From Candidatus Obscuribacter sp. (GTDB lineage Bacteria; Cyanobacteriota; Vampirovibrionia; Obscuribacterales; Obscuribacteraceae), in NCBI GenBank assembly GCA_016712465.1, contig JADJQZ010000001.1, forward strand, positions 2,480,001 through 2,544,000: DNA of 64,000 bases, written 5' to 3'. Numbering within the stretch: the stretch's first letter is position 1; each line of letters starts with the position of its first letter. Below are positions 35,345 through 43,393 of this stretch, piece after piece. The translations under genes and the position numbers were made by a program. The notes beneath the pieces are model-generated. The model was not told the DNA's origin, did not search any database, and worked only from the letters and a program-made list of their open reading frames with translations.

Positions 35345-37096
35345 TTACTTTTCAAGATCGTCCGGTTTTCTCTCAAAATGCACAATTGAAAGACCCTCTG
35401 CCTTGGAGAGCGTATGTAACCCGCGGGTGGAAAGAGGTGTGATGTTTTTGCTCTCCATTTCTTCCAACTTACGCCTTATGTTCGTGTATCTTCTGTGGCT
35501 CTCAGTAGTGTTTCCGGATAATTCCAGAATTTTGGCTTCCCCTATCATCGCCGGTATGTTTTCCTGGTCAAGTTCCAGTGCCTGTTGCAGATGCATCGCC
35601 GCCTGGTTTACGCTACCTCTATCCAGATATAGCAATCCACATTGGGCCTGAATTTCCGGGGCATTGAGGCTGCTTTGATTTAGAGCCATCTTTAAGTCTT
35701 CTATGGCCCTCTCGATGAGTTTCGCTGTTTTCAATTTGTTTTTGCTCTTTATCGCAAGTCTTTGAAAGGTCGCAGCTCTTATACACAGCGATTCGAAGGA
35801 TTTCTTCTTTTCGATAGCCGAATCAAGCAATCGTATTGTTAGTTCAGGATCGTAGCCTTCGCAACCGATGGCATTGCATAGAAGGTTGTCCAAACCCTTG
35901 GCCCGGTAAAGGTCGAGAAGCCCCTCTGCCTCCAGACCCAGTTTGAAGTTACAGTGCGCTCTGCTTCTCAGGTAATATTCACTTGCAGGCTCTCCCAGGA
36001 GCGCCTCGTTCAGAGTCGATTTTGCAAGCACATATTGATTCGAATCCAGCAACGCCTTGGCTTTTGTTCTTAAAACGTCTAATTTGAGTCCATCAAACTC
36101 TTTCAGACCAAGGTTTGAAAGTTTCTTCAGCGCCAGGTTGCTTTCTTCTATACATCTTTCCGGTTTACCGATGTTGAAATAGCATTCGGCTAAATACACA
36201 TTTGCCATGAGCGAAGAAGATGAAGCAGTCTTTGTCTGCATTAGAAATGGGATGGCTTCTCTAAAGGCATTCTTCTTGTAGAGTATCATGGACTCCTTAA
36301 AGGCTGCATTTCTCAGCCTTTGAGCTCTCGTTGGCTGAATCAGCCCTCCAAACCAGCGGTTTGCAGAAATCAGAAAATGCTCCTCATTCAATCCTTTGAG
36401 CTTGCTGGCCACCTCTTCTGCCAATAACTCTTTGAAATTATTTATTGCATAAATGCTTGGCAGCCCTGTCTCACTGGCAATGCTTTGAGTGAATTCTTTA
36501 TAGGCCTCAAGGCTCAAGAATTGAACCAAGAGCTTTGTCCTGAACATGGCAGGTGCCATTCTCCTTATCCATGTTTCAGAATAGGACTGCTCACCGCTTC
36601 CGTCGAGCAAATGCGCTAACTCATGAATCAGTGAATGTTGCTTATCTGAGAGTTTGAAGAAACTATCTGAGAAGATTATGCGGTCCGGACCGCTCACGAG
36701 ATAGGGATCTCTTCTGCCGTCAGCGCTTGACCACTTTAATGTCCAGACTCTGTAGAGGGAAATGGGTTTCAGTCTCTCAACTGCGCCAAATAAGAGCGGA
36801 TATTGTGTGCTCATCTGGGAGAGGAGGGTAGTAACGGCTTCCTTATCCAGGTCGTGCCAATTCACGGTTTGGTGGTTAGTGTGAGCGAGGAATTTACTCC
36901 TTAGGGTGGCACTGGCGGCTTTAAAAATAAATGTTCCGCCTAGAATTGGCTTCTCGTCTTGTGCCGAACCGGATTCCGTCGGCAAAGCCTTCAATATCTC
37001 AATCGGAGTCTTATGAAATTCGCTACCGAGTGCCATTTGAGCACAGCCGGTAGCTGTTAAATAAACTGCTGCAACCAATGATTTCCAATGCTTCAT
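35345..37096 (-). CDS. TPR lipoprotein with an HExxH metallopeptidase-like motif
   Basis: A 583-residue exported protein. MKHWKSLVAAVYLTATGCAQ ends in a lipobox-like ATGC, so it may be a lipoprotein. HELAHLLDGSGEQSYSETW (about residues 155-175) contains the zinc-binding HExxH helix, with a downstream Glu that could complete the site, suggesting a gluzincin-like protease. The C-terminal 330 residues are TPR repeats (YLAECYFNIGKPERCIEESN, QCGLLYLDRGSVNQAAMHLQ). The combination is like the 41476-43359 protein but the sequences are otherwise different. Catalytic activity is unproven. Confidence 0.7.
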   Translation of the reverse strand: MKHWKSLVAAVYLTATGCAQMALGSEFHKTPIEILKALPTESGSAQDEKPILGGTFIFKAASATLRSKFLAHTNHQTVNWHDLDKEAVTTLLSQMSTQYPLLFGAVERLKPISLYRVWTLKWSSADGRRDPYLVSGPDRIIFSDSFFKLSDKQHSLIHELAHLLDGSGEQSYSETWIRRMAPAMFRTKLLVQFLSLEAYKEFTQSIASETGLPSIYAINNFKELLAEEVASKLKGLNEEHFLISANRWFGGLIQPTRAQRLRNAAFKESMILYKKNAFREAIPFLMQTKTASSSSLMANVYLAECYFNIGKPERCIEESNLALKKLSNLGLKEFDGLKLDVLRTKAKALLDSNQYVLAKSTLNEALLGEPASEYYLRSRAHCNFKLGLEAEGLLDLYRAKGLDNLLCNAIGCEGYDPELTIRLLDSAIEKKKSFESLCIRAATFQRLAIKSKNKLKTAKLIERAIEDLKMALNQSSLNAPEIQAQCGLLYLDRGSVNQAAMHLQQALELDQENIPAMIGEAKILELSGNTTESHRRYTNIRRKLEEMESKNITPLSTRGLHTLSKAEGLSIVHFERKPDDLEK

Positions 37097-37312
37097 GTAG
37101 ATTGCTACCGCTCTTCTGCGTCATTTTGGTGAGGTAATTGTCCCGCGCCTGAGAACGGGATTCAAGGGGCGCACTATTGAAAGGTTCCGACAAGAGGCGA
37201 TGACACCGTTGATCATCTATGCGGGGAACCGCGCACAGTCGAGCTAATATGTGTTATGGTTCTCTGCCCCTTATGGAAACCGCCGGCCGAAAAACGGAGC
37301 TGAAGTGAAGAA

Positions 37313-37735
37313 ATGAATAACTGTTTGGTCTTTGCCTTTGTATCCATGTTCTTTGCCGGGTTTACTTCCGTGATAGCAAAGAAGGGACTGTCAGGCATCT
37401 CCGGTGATCTGGGGGTGACGGTGCGAACCTGTTTTGTGTTTTTATTCATGCTTGGCTTTGCCTGGTTTTCTGTGCCGCACAAGGATTGGGCTGAGCTAAA
37501 GCTGAACAACTGGCTCTGGCTTGCAGCTTCGGCTCTGACAACAACCCTTTCATGGATCTTCTATTACCGAGCAATTAAACTTGGCGAGGTGTCCACTGTG
37601 GCGCTCATTGATAAGGGCAGCGTGGTTGTGTCGGTTGTGCTTGCCTGCTGGCTTTTGCATGAAGCCCTGACCGTGCCGAAACTTGCCGGTGCGCTCTTGA
37701 TCTGTGCCGGACTGGTTGTAATTTCGAAGGGCTGA
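37313..37735 (+). CDS. Small EamA-type transporter
   Basis: A 140-residue membrane protein with four to five helices, and half the length of usual ten-helix drug/metabolite transporters. The EamA pattern is clear: FVSMFFAGFTSVIAKKGLSG, WLWLAASALTTTLSWIFYYRAIKLGEVSTVALIDKGSVVVSVVLAC and KLAGALLICAGLVVISKG. Such proteins probably work as dimers. The substrate is unknown. It stands alone between minus-strand genes. Confidence 0.85.
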   Translation: MNNCLVFAFVSMFFAGFTSVIAKKGLSGISGDLGVTVRTCFVFLFMLGFAWFSVPHKDWAELKLNNWLWLAASALTTTLSWIFYYRAIKLGEVSTVALIDKGSVVVSVVLACWLLHEALTVPKLAGALLICAGLVVISKG

Positions 37736-37804
37736 AACTTTCTGCTTAGATAAGTTGACTAGATTAACCGTCCAGTTCTTTCTGTTCTATTAGAGAGTCT
37801 TCGA

Positions 37805-38416
37805 TTATGGTGTCATTTCATCTCTAACCTTCGTGAGAGCAAAGCCAAGCAAATTCCTGCCTCGCCATTTTTGCGGGTTATGGGCATCAATATTGCTTTG
37901 TCCCATGCCTATCCCCCAGATTCTGTCTCGGGGACTGGCTTCTACCAGCACTTTCGGTGCCGTCGATTGGAGCCTTTGCTTGAAACCTTCATTCTGGCTG
38001 AACTTTGCTTGATTGGCTCGCACGACGATGCCAAAGCGTCTTTCATGCCAGACCTGGTCATCGAATCCGCGGACTTTTCGACCAAGTGCCTTTGCCTCTC
38101 TCGGAGTAGCACAAGCAAGAATGTCGGAAAGCGCCTCCTGGTCCTGAAAGAGTCGCGCCTTTTCCGCCATCATAAAGTGTTCGGCAGTTTTGTAGTTGAT
38201 GCCTTCAATTTCAAAATCTGCCGGAAACCACTGACTGAAACAGCTATCAGTGACGGTGCCGTCAGGGCTTTCTTTGTGCCCGTAGAATAGATGGAACTGA
38301 TAGGAAGCGCCCTCGTTGATACTCTCCAGGAGCCATTCTTTTGTGTAGTCGGCTAGTGTGTTCACGGCTTGCTCCATCAATTTTCTGATTTGAGCATATA
38401 TTTTAGCCGGTAGCAT
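37805..38416 (-). CDS. NADAR-family protein (YbiA-like)
   Basis: A 203-residue protein with the NADAR fold: FSQWFPADFEIEGINYKTAEHFMMAEKARLFQD, KALGRKVRGFDDQVWHERRFGIV, NQAKFSQNEGFKQRLQSTAPKVLVEASPRDRIWGIGM, and NPQKWRGRNLLGFAL. Family members are N-glycosidases acting on ADP-ribose-type or riboflavin-biosynthesis intermediates. The N-terminal 40 residues precede the conserved core and may be partly an over-extended start (ATG codon at residue 14 is an alternative). Confidence 0.88.
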   Translation of the reverse strand: MLPAKIYAQIRKLMEQAVNTLADYTKEWLLESINEGASYQFHLFYGHKESPDGTVTDSCFSQWFPADFEIEGINYKTAEHFMMAEKARLFQDQEALSDILACATPREAKALGRKVRGFDDQVWHERRFGIVVRANQAKFSQNEGFKQRLQSTAPKVLVEASPRDRIWGIGMGQSNIDAHNPQKWRGRNLLGFALTKVRDEMTP

Positions 38417-38503
38417 CCAACTTTGTCAGCGCCTCCCATTCTTTGCCGCAGCAGTCTGAGATTTTTGGAGGTTCCCTCTAGCCGGACTGCTTCTCTAACC
38501 TGG

Positions 38504-38530
38504 CTCTGTCGCAAGATTGATGCGACAGAG
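38504..38530 (-). terminator. Stem-loop after the small protein gene
   Basis: CTCTGTCGCA (38504-38513) and TGCGACAGAG (38521-38530) form a perfect 10-bp stem with a 7-nt loop, 66 nt downstream of the minus-strand stop at 38597. It lacks a T-tract, so it may be an RNA-stability or attenuating element rather than a classical terminator. Confidence 0.45.
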
Positions 38531-38596
38531 GGGCTCAGCGACTTTTCGTGTGCTCCGTCCTGTTACGTCCGCATACTTCGATTTCTGAAATTTCAG

Positions 38597-39040
38597 CTAG
38601 AGTTCTTCACCTGTGGACTGCTTGTATTGGGCTTTGAAAGCTTTCTCTGCAATCGAGTCATCCGTTTTCTTGCATTCCTCTTTCGCCTTTTGTGCCACTT
38701 TAGCTTCTTCTGCAGCCTTCTGCTTTTCCTCGTAGACGTATTCATCTATAAGGTCCATGACAGTAGGATTTGTTAGCCTTGCCTTCAGTTTTCCAGTTTC
38801 TTCCGCCTTTATTTCAAGGCCATGGGTACCCTTGTAACTAATCTGTGAGATGCCCTCATCGGAGCCTACTATCTCGCAGTCGGGAGATGTTGAATTGTAC
38901 ACGCAACGATCTTTCATCATGCGCATGAAGCGCTGTCTGTCTTCTTGGCTGGGAAGAGTGTCCAGGGTAGCTCTCAGTCCCTTGACGTCTCCATTATTGA
39001 TTTGCTTCTCAGCAGTATTTAGTCTTTCATATCCGTCCAT
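38597..39040 (-). CDS. Small acidic protein, paralogue of 39369-39773
   Basis: A 147-residue soluble, charged protein with no signal peptide. The first 60 residues (YERLNTAEKQINNGDVKG, then RCVYNSTSPDCEI) align with those of the neighbouring 134-residue protein (FDKVDQVEKAINSGDAKV, DCNAGNVLPPCTI), sharing two cysteines in the same spacing. The end is a Lys/Glu/Ala-rich helix. The pair looks like an old duplication with diverged tails. I do not know the function. Genes of this kind, near envelope proteins, are sometimes effector-like, but that is only a guess. Confidence 0.55.
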   Translation of the reverse strand: MDGYERLNTAEKQINNGDVKGLRATLDTLPSQEDRQRFMRMMKDRCVYNSTSPDCEIVGSDEGISQISYKGTHGLEIKAEETGKLKARLTNPTVMDLIDEYVYEEKQKAAEEAKVAQKAKEECKKTDDSIAEKAFKAQYKQSTGEEL

Positions 39041-39368
39041 CTTATTCCTCGCTTTAGTTCACTGGTGGTGCCGGTGATGCCAGATAGATTCCAGGTCGAG
39101 TGGCGATCGCAGAGTCTTTCGACTCGGCCGGTCAGAATCATGTATTGCCAGGTACCTTTAAATCATAATTTTTTGCAGTGACTAAATCCGAACAACTGCA
39201 GTACCAAGTGTGGTTGCAGTTGCCTGAGGCGAGCCGATCTTTTCGCTCGATTGGCTATACATCCCGGGACTGTTAAGAGAGTTGCCGCCGCCGGCAGTGA
39301 TAAATAAGCAGGCGGCAGCAACGTTCTCTACCCGTCTCCCGATGTAAACTTGTTTTTGTCCGATGATG
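39041..39368. other. Intergenic region between the paralogous small genes
   Basis: 328 bp with no credible coding frame. It holds an AT-rich stretch near 39160-39180 (AAATCATAATTTTTTGCAG) that could be the promoter region of the 38597-39040 gene, and a long stem-loop (39276-39329) behind the 39369-39773 gene. Confidence 0.5.
39276..39329 (-). terminator. Long stem-loop after the paralogous small gene
   Basis: AGAGAGTTGCCGCCGCC (from 39276) pairs with GGCGGCAGCAAC...TCTCT (to 39329) with one mismatch and small bulges around an 18-nt A-rich loop, starting 40 nt downstream of the stop at 39369. There is no T-run. Confidence 0.45.
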
Positions 39369-39773
39369 TCAGCGGTGCGGATTGTCTCTTATTTTGTCGG
39401 CGGCGCCGCCGGCTAAGCCACCCAACCAGTCTTCCGGATTCATTTCTTTGATGGTTTTTGAGATGCCGTCGACAGTATCTGAGACCCCCTGTTTAAATTT
39501 GTCGAAAGCACTCTGTTGATCGTCTCTCATGCCGAGTTTTCCATTTTCATCGGTCATGGTCATTTTGTGATCGCCGCCGAAGTGGATACCGCCTTCATCG
39601 ATGGTGCAGGGCGGTAGCACGTTGCCGGCATTGCAATCTTGCGTAATTATATTTTTGAAAATCGCCTGAGAAGTTGGATCTTCAATGGTTTTTAGCACGC
39701 CGTCGGCAACTTTGGCGTCACCTGAATTGATTGCCTTCTCTACTTGATCTACTTTATCAAATCCGTTTGCCAT
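39369..39773 (-). CDS. Small acidic protein, paralogue of 38597-39040
   Basis: A 134-residue protein starting MANGFDKVDQVEKAINSGD. Its N-terminal 60 residues resemble the neighbouring 147-residue protein. It then has GGIHFGGDHKMTMTDENGKLGM, similar to that protein's GISQISYKGTHGLEIKAEET, so the likeness extends to about residue 85. The C-terminus differs: a glycine-rich amphipathic segment (DWLGGLAGGAADKI) that could insert in a membrane. Function unknown. Confidence 0.55.
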   Translation of the reverse strand: MANGFDKVDQVEKAINSGDAKVADGVLKTIEDPTSQAIFKNIITQDCNAGNVLPPCTIDEGGIHFGGDHKMTMTDENGKLGMRDDQQSAFDKFKQGVSDTVDGISKTIKEMNPEDWLGGLAGGAADKIRDNPHR

Positions 39774-39927
39774 GGTAAGTTCCTCAAGAAAAGCGCCACT
39801 TGCAAATGCTGGGCGTTAGTAAAGCGAGTTTTGCTCATTGGTCAATTTGTCATTGACTCATTGCAGCGGTCTTTTGATAGACTGAAGCCACTATATCCAG
39901 CGCGGCGTGACGAAATCCGGTCAAGTT

Positions 39928-39946
39928 ACACAGGGGTTCCCTGTGT
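39928..39946. terminator. Perfect 8-bp stem-loop
   Basis: ACACAGGG (39928-39935) and CCCTGTGT (39939-39946) pair perfectly around GTT. The hairpin lies 125 nt below the 40071 stop of the TadE-like gene and about 155 nt upstream of the next minus-strand start, so it may terminate the former or regulate the latter. No T-tract follows on either strand. Confidence 0.4.
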
Positions 39947-40070
39947 CTTGTTGCTTGAGTTTGTCGCTTCTGGTTTTGTCTTTATGCCGATGCCGGCCTT
40001 GGCACCAGAGTTGGCCCGGTATTATGGAGTGAACCGGTCGTGGCGTTGGACTCTGAAGGTAGTGCTGTCT

Positions 40071-41237
40071 CTATTGCGTGACGATAATACGCACAGTCAT
40101 CTCCCCGGTAAAAGCCTGGTACATGCTTTTCATCCGTGCTTCAAAAGTAGCATCGGATTCATAGGTGCCTTTCTGGAAGTTGATATTGCCGAAGTTGTGT
40201 CCGAGCATTAGCCGCCCGGCTTGGGTAGGTTGGTAGTGATAATAGAAGGAACCAACTTGAAATTGGTTGTTTGTACCATAGATGTTATTTGGTCTGTCCG
40301 GATTGACGGAGCCGGCCAGGTAGTAGACCGGGTAGCCTCCGTTAGTCTGCGGGTTATTGATCGAGCCGGAGAGAGTACCATCGGCGGTTAGGTTTTTTGC
40401 TGCCCAAATGTTGGGATCACCCCAGACTCCGTCTGCTCTGAAGTCAATCCAGACTTGCTGTCCAGGTGCAACGTCGATGCCGCTATATGTCCATGCCGAA
40501 TTATTGGCCGGTACTTGAATAACGGTGTGGTCAACAATCTTTTGTCCGGAAGCTTCAATTTCTTCGTAGAGTTTAGGTCGCTTCCAGGGCTCGGTGGCCT
40601 GACTGGCTACGGAAATCGGGCTGGCAAAGGATGTAGTAGGCGCTGGTTGGGCGGCGCTGGCCGGCGTGCTGCCCGGGCTTGCAGGACCATGAACCAGCCC
40701 TTGTGGAAACTCCGCACAGCGCTTCACCTTGGCAGTAAAGGTAATGGGACTTCCCAAGCCCTGAACATAGCTCAAAAGAGGCACAGAGCCTAAGTCGATG
40801 AAGGGTTTCACCTGATAGGTCGACTCTGCCGAGATTTCGTAAAAGCGGTTAGTAAGATCCACCGGCGGTGGAACAGGTTTATTCGGACCAATAGTTTCGG
40901 ATTTGCTGGCATCCATAAAGTCAACGGCTTCAATATAGAGGTCTGTGCCGGTTGCGTTGTAGCCTGCAATCGGCGTCATTTTTAGCATGTTGGTAAAGCC
41001 GTTGCCGTTAAAGTCGGAAGCCTTTCTCACGAGAGCGGACAATGAGCTTTTGAAGTCGGTTTGGGTTGATGCCACTGATGCTGACTGGAAGGCCACAAAC
41101 CAGACTGTGCCATAGGCCAGAGCCAGTGAGATAAGATCGATGAGGGGAAAGGCAAAGATGGCAAAGAGAACAAGCATGAGTAGGGGCGTCTCGGCTACAC
41201 TTCCTCTTGCCTTACGCCTTCGAAAGTTATCCATCAC
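40071..41237 (-). CDS. TadE/G-like pilin protein with a lectin-like C-terminus
   Basis: A 388-residue protein. Residues 1-45 (RRRKARGSVAETPLLMLVLF...) form a basic start and long hydrophobic helix as in TadE/TadG-type pseudopilins. The C-terminal 150 residues (IQVPANNSAWTYSGIDVAPG, DFRADGVWGDPN, RLMLGHNF) resemble the PA-IL/LecA-like carbohydrate-binding domain, where Asp/Asn residues bind calcium and sugar. The lectin call is from motif likeness only. Together these suggest a surface-anchored adhesin. Two cysteine-free linkers rich in Ser/Pro/Ala join the parts. Confidence 0.55.
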   Translation of the reverse strand: MMDNFRRRKARGSVAETPLLMLVLFAIFAFPLIDLISLALAYGTVWFVAFQSASVASTQTDFKSSLSALVRKASDFNGNGFTNMLKMTPIAGYNATGTDLYIEAVDFMDASKSETIGPNKPVPPPVDLTNRFYEISAESTYQVKPFIDLGSVPLLSYVQGLGSPITFTAKVKRCAEFPQGLVHGPASPGSTPASAAQPAPTTSFASPISVASQATEPWKRPKLYEEIEASGQKIVDHTVIQVPANNSAWTYSGIDVAPGQQVWIDFRADGVWGDPNIWAAKNLTADGTLSGSINNPQTNGGYPVYYLAGSVNPDRPNNIYGTNNQFQVGSFYYHYQPTQAGRLMLGHNFGNINFQKGTYESDATFEARMKSMYQAFTGEMTVRIIVTQ

Positions 41238-41475
41238 TTCTTATCCCCCAAGTAATCAGTCGTGATGCCGGTGTGTTAATTCGACCATACCCGATTGTAA
41301 GGTTGTGTAAACATGCTCTAGAGGTTTGTCCAGTCCGCTTCTTGAGTAGTCTGACCCTGCCACCGATTGGCTGGACAGAGTTAATACTCTCCATTGGAAT
41401 AGCCACTTTTCCACGGCTCGAGGCGCTTACTCAAGAAAGTTTTTCCATGCAGTTTCTATGCCTTAAGCAGTGCCC

Positions 41476-43359
41476 TTACTTGAGGAGAAATGGCTGCAAA
41501 ATGGTTTCATGCTCTTTCTGAAATTTTAAAAATTCTGCCTTGTCGTCGAAGATTACAGTTTCCGGTAGTTGCCTGATGCGGTCGTTTTCCTTTTCGAGGG
41601 CTTGCATATACTCTTGAAAGAGAGCTTCAATTTGTGCTGCCGGTTTATCCAGGGCTGCTTCCAGATAGGTGGCGGCACGTTTCTTATTGGCTGTTTCGAT
41701 AAGCGAAAGATAGGTTTTCAGCTTGCCTTGTTTGCAGAGCAAAAGAGCCAGTTGCCTCTGCTCATTTTCAAAGTCGGCGTTGGTATGGGCGGCGTGTTTG
41801 AGTATGTCGGCCAAGGTGAGCTGGGCTCTGGTTTTGCCGCCCATCCATTTGGCATGCCACTCTTCCGGGAAGCCCAGGGCGATTTTCATGCTCTGACGGT
41901 CGTCTTTCTCGGCAATAAGGTAGCCGTAGCACCTGTCGAAGAGGCATGGAATGCCCTCCTCCGCCCAGAATTCAAGATTTTTGTATTCTCCAAGAACGGT
42001 GTGCATCAGTTCATGCATGATGGTGCCCAGCCCGGCACCGTCATAGGTAACTACGGCGTTCTGGGCCGTTAGATAAACGCCGTGTACTTTATTCTTGAAG
42101 CCCATTTTGTCCGTCAGGAAGGCTCGGGCTGAGAGTTTATCCGGAAAAATAAAGAGGGCTCTGGGGAAGTTGCCTTTTACCTTGATGAGATTTTCGTCTA
42201 CATAGGTGATGAAGGCTTCGGCCACATTGCCGTAGTACTCGAGGCGTTCACGGTTTATGGAGCCATAAATGAGAAAGTGCGGTCTGGCAATGACGGTTTT
42301 GAGGGGGCCGGTGACGTTGTCTACCGTGGTTATCTGCCGAAGAGGCATGAGGCCGAGAGACTTGCCTTCCAGTCCAAGCTTGACGGCAAGGGCCGCTTCC
42401 GCTGCCGATCTGGCCAGATCACCTTGCCTGATGGCAATCTGGGCGCTCAGTGCCACGGCTTCCGGCAAGGGCTTTTTACCGGCAATGATGAGGCTTTGAT
42501 TGATGGCATCTCGGGCTTTCAGCACTTCGTTGTTATTTAAGTAAGCCTGGGCTAGATAGTAGTAGCCGATCATGCTTTTGCCGTTCGACTCCACGGCTTT
42601 CTGGGCATCCGTTCTGGCTCGGGTCTGTTGGTTTAAGGCCAGGTTGAGGCTTGCCCGGGCAAGATTTGCCTCGTAATTGTTCGGGTCAAGTTCCAAGGCG
42701 CGATTGAGCTGGGCCATGGCTGCCGTTTTATCGCCTGAGCCGGTAAGAGCCTGGGCGTAAAGATAGCGAACCATGGCGTTTTGGTGCAAGTCGGACTTGC
42801 CGTCGATTATGGCTTTCAGTGCGTCTCTCACAGGTAAACACTGTCCTATCTCCAAAAGAGCACGGGCGCAGATGGTAGTCATCTCAGCGTCCGGTTCGGC
42901 TTGTTTTTCAAGAATGCCCAGGGCCTGCTGGAAGCTCTCCTGGGCAGCGAGCAAGTTACCGATGCGGCAGAGGGCGATGGCTCGTCTCACTACCGGTTCG
43001 GCAGAGGTAGTGTCGAGACTGGCGGCTTTCGAAAAATCGCCGATGGCATCGCGGTACGAGCAGATGCTATAGAGAATTTGACCTCTGGCCAGATAGAGTT
43101 CGGCACTCTTAGGATTCTCAACCAGCTTTTTGGCAAGGATGGCAAGACCCTGGCTGTAGGTGCGATTCTTTATGTGACTGAGGTAAATCGTATTATCAGC
43201 GCCGGGGGTCTGCTTCTCATCAGTTGGGGCTGTCTCCGTCGGTTCCGAGGTATCGATGGGGCTGTTGAGGGGCGGCAGTGCTCGGGCGGGAGCGATAGTA
43301 AATAAGCTTAGAAACAAAAAGCTTGCCAGCGGCAAATACAATCTGGCAAAGGCGAACAC
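41476..43359 (-). CDS. Secreted TPR protein with peptidase MA-like domain
   Basis: About 627 residues. Choosing GTG 43359 (AGGAG about 8 nt upstream) places a signal peptide (FAFARLYLPLASFLFLSLF, ending APARA) at the N-terminus; TTG 43416 would add 19 polar residues. Residues about 60-340 are TPR repeats. The C-terminal part has IMHELMHTVLGEYKNLEFWAEEGI, an HExxH helix with a Glu on the following helix, the gluzincin pattern of peptidase MA/DUF1570-like proteins. It is the last gene of the secG-ubiE-lpxB-msbA cluster, 34 nt after msbA, so an envelope role is likely. Confidence 0.8.
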   Translation of the reverse strand: MFAFARLYLPLASFLFLSLFTIAPARALPPLNSPIDTSEPTETAPTDEKQTPGADNTIYLSHIKNRTYSQGLAILAKKLVENPKSAELYLARGQILYSICSYRDAIGDFSKAASLDTTSAEPVVRRAIALCRIGNLLAAQESFQQALGILEKQAEPDAEMTTICARALLEIGQCLPVRDALKAIIDGKSDLHQNAMVRYLYAQALTGSGDKTAAMAQLNRALELDPNNYEANLARASLNLALNQQTRARTDAQKAVESNGKSMIGYYYLAQAYLNNNEVLKARDAINQSLIIAGKKPLPEAVALSAQIAIRQGDLARSAAEAALAVKLGLEGKSLGLMPLRQITTVDNVTGPLKTVIARPHFLIYGSINRERLEYYGNVAEAFITYVDENLIKVKGNFPRALFIFPDKLSARAFLTDKMGFKNKVHGVYLTAQNAVVTYDGAGLGTIMHELMHTVLGEYKNLEFWAEEGIPCLFDRCYGYLIAEKDDRQSMKIALGFPEEWHAKWMGGKTRAQLTLADILKHAAHTNADFENEQRQLALLLCKQGKLKTYLSLIETANKKRAATYLEAALDKPAAQIEALFQEYMQALEKENDRIRQLPETVIFDDKAEFLKFQKEHETILQPFLLK

Positions 43360-43393
43360 CGATCTATCTCCTGGTTTGCCGGACGGGGCGGTT

